Source: Streptomyces griseicoloratus (lineage in GTDB: Bacteria; Actinomycetota; Actinomycetes; Streptomycetales; Streptomycetaceae). Taken from it: a stretch of DNA of 53,862 nt. The notes below the pieces were generated by a model that had not been told where the DNA came from, ran no database searches, and saw only the letters and a program-made list of their open reading frames with translations. Position 1 is the first letter of the stretch. Each line of letters begins with the position of its first letter. The stretch covers positions 1-53,862 of the forward strand of contig NZ_JACVQF010000210.1 of assembly GCF_014534645.1 (NCBI RefSeq). The letters are read 5' to 3'. Below are positions 48,861 through 53,862 of this stretch, in pieces. A program made the translations under genes and the position numbers.

Positions 48861-49402
48861 GCCACCACGGCCTCCGGCGACTCCACACCGTTTCGGGGTG
48901 TGGCGTGCGTCCGGGTCCGGGCGGGCGCCCGTCGTCGTACGGCCCTTCCGGCGGCCTGATGACCCGGCTCCCCCGTGACCGCCAGGGGCGGTGGCGAGTC
49001 TGGCGTGCGTCCGAGTTCGGCGGGTGTCCCATCGACTTGATGACCCGGCTCCTCCGTGACGGCCAGGGGCGGTGGCGGGTCTGGCGGGCGTGTGGCGTGC
49101 GCCCGGGCTCCGGCGGGCGCCCGTCCTCGTGCGGCCCTTCCGGCGGCCTGATGACCCGGTGCCCTGTGGCCGCCGGGGGCCGTGGCGGCGGGTGGGCGTC
49201 GCGCAATCGGCGTTGCGGCGGGTGTCCGGCCCCGTGTGAGGTGCGTGGGCGGGCTCTTGTCGCAGGGCGGTGATTTGCGCGCTGACTGGCCGCGCACCCG
49301 CCATACGGGCGGACGGGCCCCTCAACCGCCACACGTCCACCGGACCCGGCGTCGGGGGTGCGCGACGCCGTCATGGTGTGGACGGGGACCGCTGGGCGCA
49401 CG
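48861..49402. repeat. Imperfect direct repeats between converging genes
   Basis: No gene is seen. A 67-base segment at 48901-48967 recurs near 49093-49159 with few changes. The core GATGACCCGG appears at 48958, 49039 and 49150. Between them lies a repeated CGTGAC(C/G)GCCAGGGGCGGTGGCG unit. Both strands show open frames through the repeats, which reflects composition rather than coding. Confidence 0.75.
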
Positions 49403-49441
49403 CCACAGGGGGCGCCCGCACAACGCGGGCGCCCCCTGTGG
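49403..49441 (-). terminator. Strong hairpin terminator of proS
   Basis: A perfect 17-bp stem (49403-49419 with 49425-49441) and a 5-nt loop begin eight bases past the proS stop codon. Confidence 0.88.
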
Positions 49442-49448
49442 GGTCGGC

Positions 49449-51149
49449 TCAGGCGGTCAGGCGGGCGATGGCCTCCTCGACCGGCAGTTCCTCACGCTCA
49501 CCGGTGCGGCGGTCCTTGAGCTCGACCACGCCCTCGGCGGAGCGCCGCCCGGCGACCAGGATCTGGGGGACGCCGATCAGCTCGGCGTCCGTGAACTTCA
49601 CGCCCGGGGACACCCCGGCCCGGTCGTCGACCAGGACGCGGACACCGGCGGCCGCCAGCTTCTCGGAGACGTCCAGGGCCAGCTCGGTCTGCAGGGCCTT
49701 GCCGGCGGCGACCACGTGGACGTCGGCCGGGGCGACCTCCTTGGGCCACACGAGGCCCTTGTCGTCGGCGTGCTGCTCGGCGAGGGCGGCGACCGCGCGG
49801 GAGACGCCGATGCCGTAGGAGCCCATGGTGACGCGGACCGGCTTGCCGTTCTGGCCGAGGACGTCCAGCTTGAGGGCGTCGGTGTACTTGCGGCCCAGCT
49901 GGAAGATGTGGCCGATCTCGATGGCGCGGTCCAGCTTGAGGCCGGTGCCGCACTTGGGGCAGGGGTCGCCCTCCTGCACGACCACGACGTCGACGTACTC
50001 GTCGACCTCGAAGTCACGGCCCGCCACGACGTTCTTGGCGTGCGTGTGCTCCTTGTTGGCGCCGGTGATCCAGACCGTGCCGGGAGCGACCCGCGGGTCG
50101 GCGATGTACTTCACCTTGTCCAGGCCCTGCGGACCGACGTAGCCGCGGACCAGGTCGGGACGGGCCGTGAAGTCGTCGACGGTGACCAGCTCGACGGCGG
50201 CCGGGGCGAAGTGCGCCTCGACCTTGTCCATGTCGACCTCGCGGTCGCCGGGGACGCCCACGGCGACGATCTCGCCGTCCACCTTGACGAGGAGGTTCTT
50301 CAGGGTGGCGGACGCCGGGACGCCGAGGGACGCGGCGAGGGTCTCGATGGTCGGGGTGTCCGGGGTGGGGATGTCCTCGGCGGCGGGGACGTCCGCGGCG
50401 TCCACCGGCTTCAGCTCGTAGGTGATCGCCTCGGTGTTGGCGGCGTAGTCGCAGTTCGGGCAGTCCGCAAAGGTGTCCTCGCCGGCCTCGGCCGGGGCGA
50501 GGAACTCCTCGGACTTGGAGCCGCCCATCGCGCCGGCGGTCGCGGCGACGATGCGGTAGTCGAGGCCGAGGCGCTCGAAGATGCGCTGGTAGGCCTCGCG
50601 GTGCAGGGCGTAGGACTCGGCCAGGCCCTCGTCGGCGGTGTCGAAGGAGTAGGAGTCCTTCATCAGGAACTCGCGGCCGCGCAGGATGCCGGCGCGGGGC
50701 CGGGCCTCGTCGCGGTACTTGCTCTGGATCTGGTAGAGGATGACCGGCAGGTCCTTGTAGGAGGACGCCTGGTCCTTGACCAGGAGGGTGAAGATCTCCT
50801 CGTGGGTGGGGCCGAGGAGGTAGTCGCCGCCCTTGCGGTCCTGGAGGCGGAACAGCTCACCGCCGTACTCGTTCCACCGGCCGGTCGCCTCGTACGGCTC
50901 GCGCGGCAGCAGGGCGGGAAGCAGCACCTCCTGGCCGCCGATGGCGTCCATCTCCTCGCGGACGATGCGCTCCACGTTGCCGAGGACCTTCTTGCCGAGC
51001 GGCAGCCAGCTCCAGATGCCGGCGGCGGTGCGGCGCACATACCCGGCGCGGACCAGCAGCTTGTGGCTGAGGACCTCGGCGTCCGCCGGGTCGTCGCGCA
51101 GCGTCTTCGCCATCAACTGGGACATGCGCTGGACCGGTACGTTGGCCAT
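49449..51149 (-). CDS. proS: Prolyl-tRNA synthetase (bacterial type)
   Basis: Charges tRNA-Pro. The protein has 566 residues from the ATG at 51149, with AGGAG upstream. Class II motifs are seen: motif 2 [16 protein letters not shown] and motif 3 [14 protein letters not shown]. An INS-type editing insertion lies between them (about 230-400), with the bacterial layout. A C-terminal anticodon-binding domain (about 460-566) follows. The DCPNCDY and CPKCGTG motifs form Cys pairs for a zinc-like site. It is followed by a strong terminator. Confidence 0.97.
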   Translation of the reverse strand: MANVPVQRMSQLMAKTLRDDPADAEVLSHKLLVRAGYVRRTAAGIWSWLPLGKKVLGNVERIVREEMDAIGGQEVLLPALLPREPYEATGRWNEYGGELFRLQDRKGGDYLLGPTHEEIFTLLVKDQASSYKDLPVILYQIQSKYRDEARPRAGILRGREFLMKDSYSFDTADEGLAESYALHREAYQRIFERLGLDYRIVAATAGAMGGSKSEEFLAPAEAGEDTFADCPNCDYAANTEAITYELKPVDAADVPAAEDIPTPDTPTIETLAASLGVPASATLKNLLVKVDGEIVAVGVPGDREVDMDKVEAHFAPAAVELVTVDDFTARPDLVRGYVGPQGLDKVKYIADPRVAPGTVWITGANKEHTHAKNVVAGRDFEVDEYVDVVVVQEGDPCPKCGTGLKLDRAIEIGHIFQLGRKYTDALKLDVLGQNGKPVRVTMGSYGIGVSRAVAALAEQHADDKGLVWPKEVAPADVHVVAAGKALQTELALDVSEKLAAAGVRVLVDDRAGVSPGVKFTDAELIGVPQILVAGRRSAEGVVELKDRRTGEREELPVEEAIARLTA

Positions 51150-51234
51150 GGTTCTCGTATCTCCTGCTGCGTAAGGGTGATGGCTAGGAGGTTAGCCGGG
51201 CCGTCCATCCCGGCGGAAATCGGTTATGGCCCGT

Positions 51235-51765
51235 CTAGCGCCGGCGCAGCGGCAGCGGGGCGCCCATCACGGCGTACGGCTTGGGGGCGCTGGGGAAGAG
51301 GACCTGCCGGGCGAGGTCCTGGTAGCCGAGGGAGCGGTAGAGGGCGCGGGCGGGGCTCTCGGTGTCGATCGCGGAGAGGATCGAACGGGGTTCGGTGGCG
51401 GCGTCGGTGATCGTGGTGATCAGGGAGCGGCCGATGCCGCGGTTCTGGTGGGCCGGGTGGACGTGCAGCTCGGTGATCACGAAGGAGTCGTCGAGCCAGT
51501 GCTCGTTGCCGCGGGCGCGCAGGTACGGCTCCACGACCGTCGACCACCAGTGGGTGCGGTCGTTGGGCATGCCGTAGACGAAGCCGACGAGCGTGCCGTG
51601 GACGGTCGCGCCGAGGGCCCTTGCTCCGCGGTAGGTCATGTGCCGCAGGACGATCTGGCGCCGTACGGCCACCTCGTCGGGGCCGAGGCCGAAGGCTTCG
51701 GCCTGGACGGCGAGGGCCTCGTCGACGTGGGCGGGGAGGTCCAAGGGGCCGATCACGAGGTCCAT
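51235..51765 (-). CDS. GNAT-family N-acetyltransferase
   Basis: Encodes 176 residues from the ATG at 51765. The acetyl-CoA-binding motif A region reads VHPAHQNRGIGRSLI, the Q/RxxGxG/A signature, preceded by the ITELHV strand. The C-terminus contains ALYRSLGYQDL, the typical end of the GNAT fold. Its substrate is unknown. The longer upstream open frame is basic and not supported. It is upstream of proS on the same strand, with 85 bases between them. Confidence 0.88.
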   Translation of the reverse strand: MDLVIGPLDLPAHVDEALAVQAEAFGLGPDEVAVRRQIVLRHMTYRGARALGATVHGTLVGFVYGMPNDRTHWWSTVVEPYLRARGNEHWLDDSFVITELHVHPAHQNRGIGRSLITTITDAATEPRSILSAIDTESPARALYRSLGYQDLARQVLFPSAPKPYAVMGAPLPLRRR

Positions 51766-51865
51766 GGCGGGGAGCCTACCCGCGCGCTCCGCCGAATTAC
51801 GCGGGAGCCGGAACGTCCCCCGACGAGACGCCCCCGCCCCCCGGCCGCCGGCCACCGGCCGCGTT

Positions 51866-52714
51866 TCAGAACAGGATGCTCATGAAGGCTCCGACCTCCC
51901 GGAACCCCACCCGCGCATACGTCCGCCGGGCCGCCGTGTTGAAGTCGTTCACGTACAGGCTCACCACGGGGGCCACGTCCGCGAGCGCGTAGCGCAGGAC
52001 CGCCGCCATGCCCGGCGCCGCGAGGCCCTTGCCCCGGTACTCGGGTGCCACCCACACGCCCTGGATCTGGCAGGCGCGGTCGGTCGCGGCGCCGATCTCG
52101 GCCTTGAAGACGACGCGGCCGTCGGCGTCGAAGCGGGCGAAGGAGCGGCCCGCGCCGACGAGTTCGGCGACCCGGGCCTGGTAGAGCAGGCCGCCGTCGC
52201 CGGCCAGCGGGGAGACGCCGACCTCCTCGGTGAACATCGCCACGCACGCCGGCATGATCCGCTCCATCTCGTCCTTGCGGACGCGGCGGACGTAGGGGTC
52301 GGGGGCGATGTCGGCGGGCATGCGGTCGGTGACCATGAGGGGCTGCCGGCGGCGGACCTCGCGGGCGGGGCCCCAGCCGGGTTCGAGGAGCCGCCACAGC
52401 TGGGCGGTGGACTCGGCGGGGCCGACGATGGAGGAGCAGCGGCGCCCGGCCCGCCGGGCGCGGTCGGCGAAGGCGCGCACGGCGCGCGGGGTGGCGCAGA
52501 TCGGGACGAGGTTGGCGCCCGCGTAGCACAGGGACGTCAGCATGCCGTCCTCGTACCAGCCCCACATCTCGCCGCCGAGCCGCCACGGGTCGAGGCCGGC
52601 GACCTGGACACGGGCGGTCACGAAGGCGTTCGCGACCGGCTCGCGGTCGAGGACGGCCAGCGCGGCGTCCAGGTCGCTCGGTTCGAGCACGCGGGAGGTG
52701 GTCTGCGTCAACAC
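51866..52714 (-). CDS. DUF4081-GNAT acetyltransferase-like protein
   Basis: Encodes 282 residues from the GTG at 52714, with GGTGAGG upstream. The N-terminal half (LEPSDLDAALAVLDREP, FADRARRAGRRCSSIVGP) resembles the DUF4081 domain. The C-terminal half is GNAT, with VWVAPEYRGKGLAAPGMAAV as the acetyl-CoA motif and YARVGFREVG at the end. It follows ispG on the same strand. Actinobacterial genomes commonly carry this two-domain protein beside ispG. Substrate unknown. A GTG seven codons upstream is an alternative start. Confidence 0.85.
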   Translation of the reverse strand: MLTQTTSRVLEPSDLDAALAVLDREPVANAFVTARVQVAGLDPWRLGGEMWGWYEDGMLTSLCYAGANLVPICATPRAVRAFADRARRAGRRCSSIVGPAESTAQLWRLLEPGWGPAREVRRRQPLMVTDRMPADIAPDPYVRRVRKDEMERIMPACVAMFTEEVGVSPLAGDGGLLYQARVAELVGAGRSFARFDADGRVVFKAEIGAATDRACQIQGVWVAPEYRGKGLAAPGMAAVLRYALADVAPVVSLYVNDFNTAARRTYARVGFREVGAFMSILF

Positions 52715-52774
52715 GTGCGGGGGCCTCACCCTGAGTTCTGCTGATCTCCGCACTGTACCTGGCGAAAATGTGCC

Positions 52775-52797
52775 GCGCCGCCCCCCTGGGGCAGCGC
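52775..52797 (-). terminator. Hairpin terminator downstream of ispG
   Basis: A 10-bp stem with one G-U pair (52775-52784 with 52788-52797) and a 3-nt loop lie 16 bases past the ispG stop. A short U-run (ATTTT) follows on the minus strand. Confidence 0.65.
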
Positions 52798-52812
52798 GAC
52801 GGGGCAGGCAGG

Positions 52813-53862
<1,050 letters not shown>

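Noticed and set aside
48861-49402. Repeats considered as a CRISPR array
   Set aside because: Unequal spacing, imperfect copies and no spacer-like unique units; no cas genes nearby.
51150-51234. Possible T-box leader upstream of proS
   Set aside because: The leader is too short and has no T-box core motif.

Overview
This window is chromosomal DNA of very high G+C content from an actinomycete, almost certainly Streptomyces. GTG/TTG starts are common, start/stop overlaps (GTGA, ATGA, TGATG) are frequent, and GC-rich hairpins lacking U-tracts end transcripts. The protein set (561-aa RNase J, 740-aa PNPase/GpsI, ThyX, a type VII secretion locus beside rpsO-pnp, IF-2 with a Gly/Pro-rich N-terminus) and its order match the known Streptomyces arrangement. 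The last gene (ispG) runs off the right edge. No tRNA, rRNA, CRISPR array or insertion sequence was found.

Layout. (1) 0.2-10.6 kb holds core RNA-decay and lysine genes. On the minus strand are thyX, dapA and rnj, then rpsO, pnp, an M16 peptidase, dapB and a small membrane protein. Two small plus-strand membrane proteins lie between them. (2) 10.9-34.1 kb is a type VII (ESX-like) secretion region: eccD, eccC, a coupled membrane protein, two WXG100 proteins, two mycosin-like proteases, a WxG-containing protein with a long disordered tail, a helical partner, eccB, eccE, an eccE-coupled partner, and a large EspI-like MinD/ParA ATPase. Its middle (about 19.3-25.3 kb) is visibly richer in A/T. It also carries a frameshifted effector-like gene, a lipoprotein, and, just beyond it, a small gene frameshifted at a G6 run. 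(3) 34.1-46.6 kb is the translation and transcription block ribF, (pseudoprotease-NTPase), truB, rbfA, DUF503, infB, ylxR, nusA, rimP, all on the minus strand. (4) 46.9-48.9 kb is a plus-strand trio: lipoprotein, ferritin-like protein, degenerate aminoglycoside-kinase-like protein. (5) 49.4-53.9 kb holds proS, two GNAT acetyltransferases and partial ispG on the minus strand.

How the genes work together. rnj, pnp and rpsO form an RNA-turnover/translation neighbourhood; rimP-nusA-ylxR-infB-DUF503-rbfA-truB is the classic ribosome-maturation and initiation operon; dapA and dapB supply diaminopimelate and lysine. The Ecc proteins would form the type VII membrane machine, EccC driving export of the WXG100 pair, with mycosins and the EspI-like ATPase as accessory parts.

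The less ordinary elements are: a 1343-residue protein joining a trypsin-like fold that has lost two triad residues to a variant P-loop NTPase and repeats; an aminoglycoside-kinase fold lacking its catalytic Asp; a strong hairpin abutting the rnj ribosome binding site; a partial tandem duplication of the eccD 3' end; and a decaying T7SS effector-type gene.
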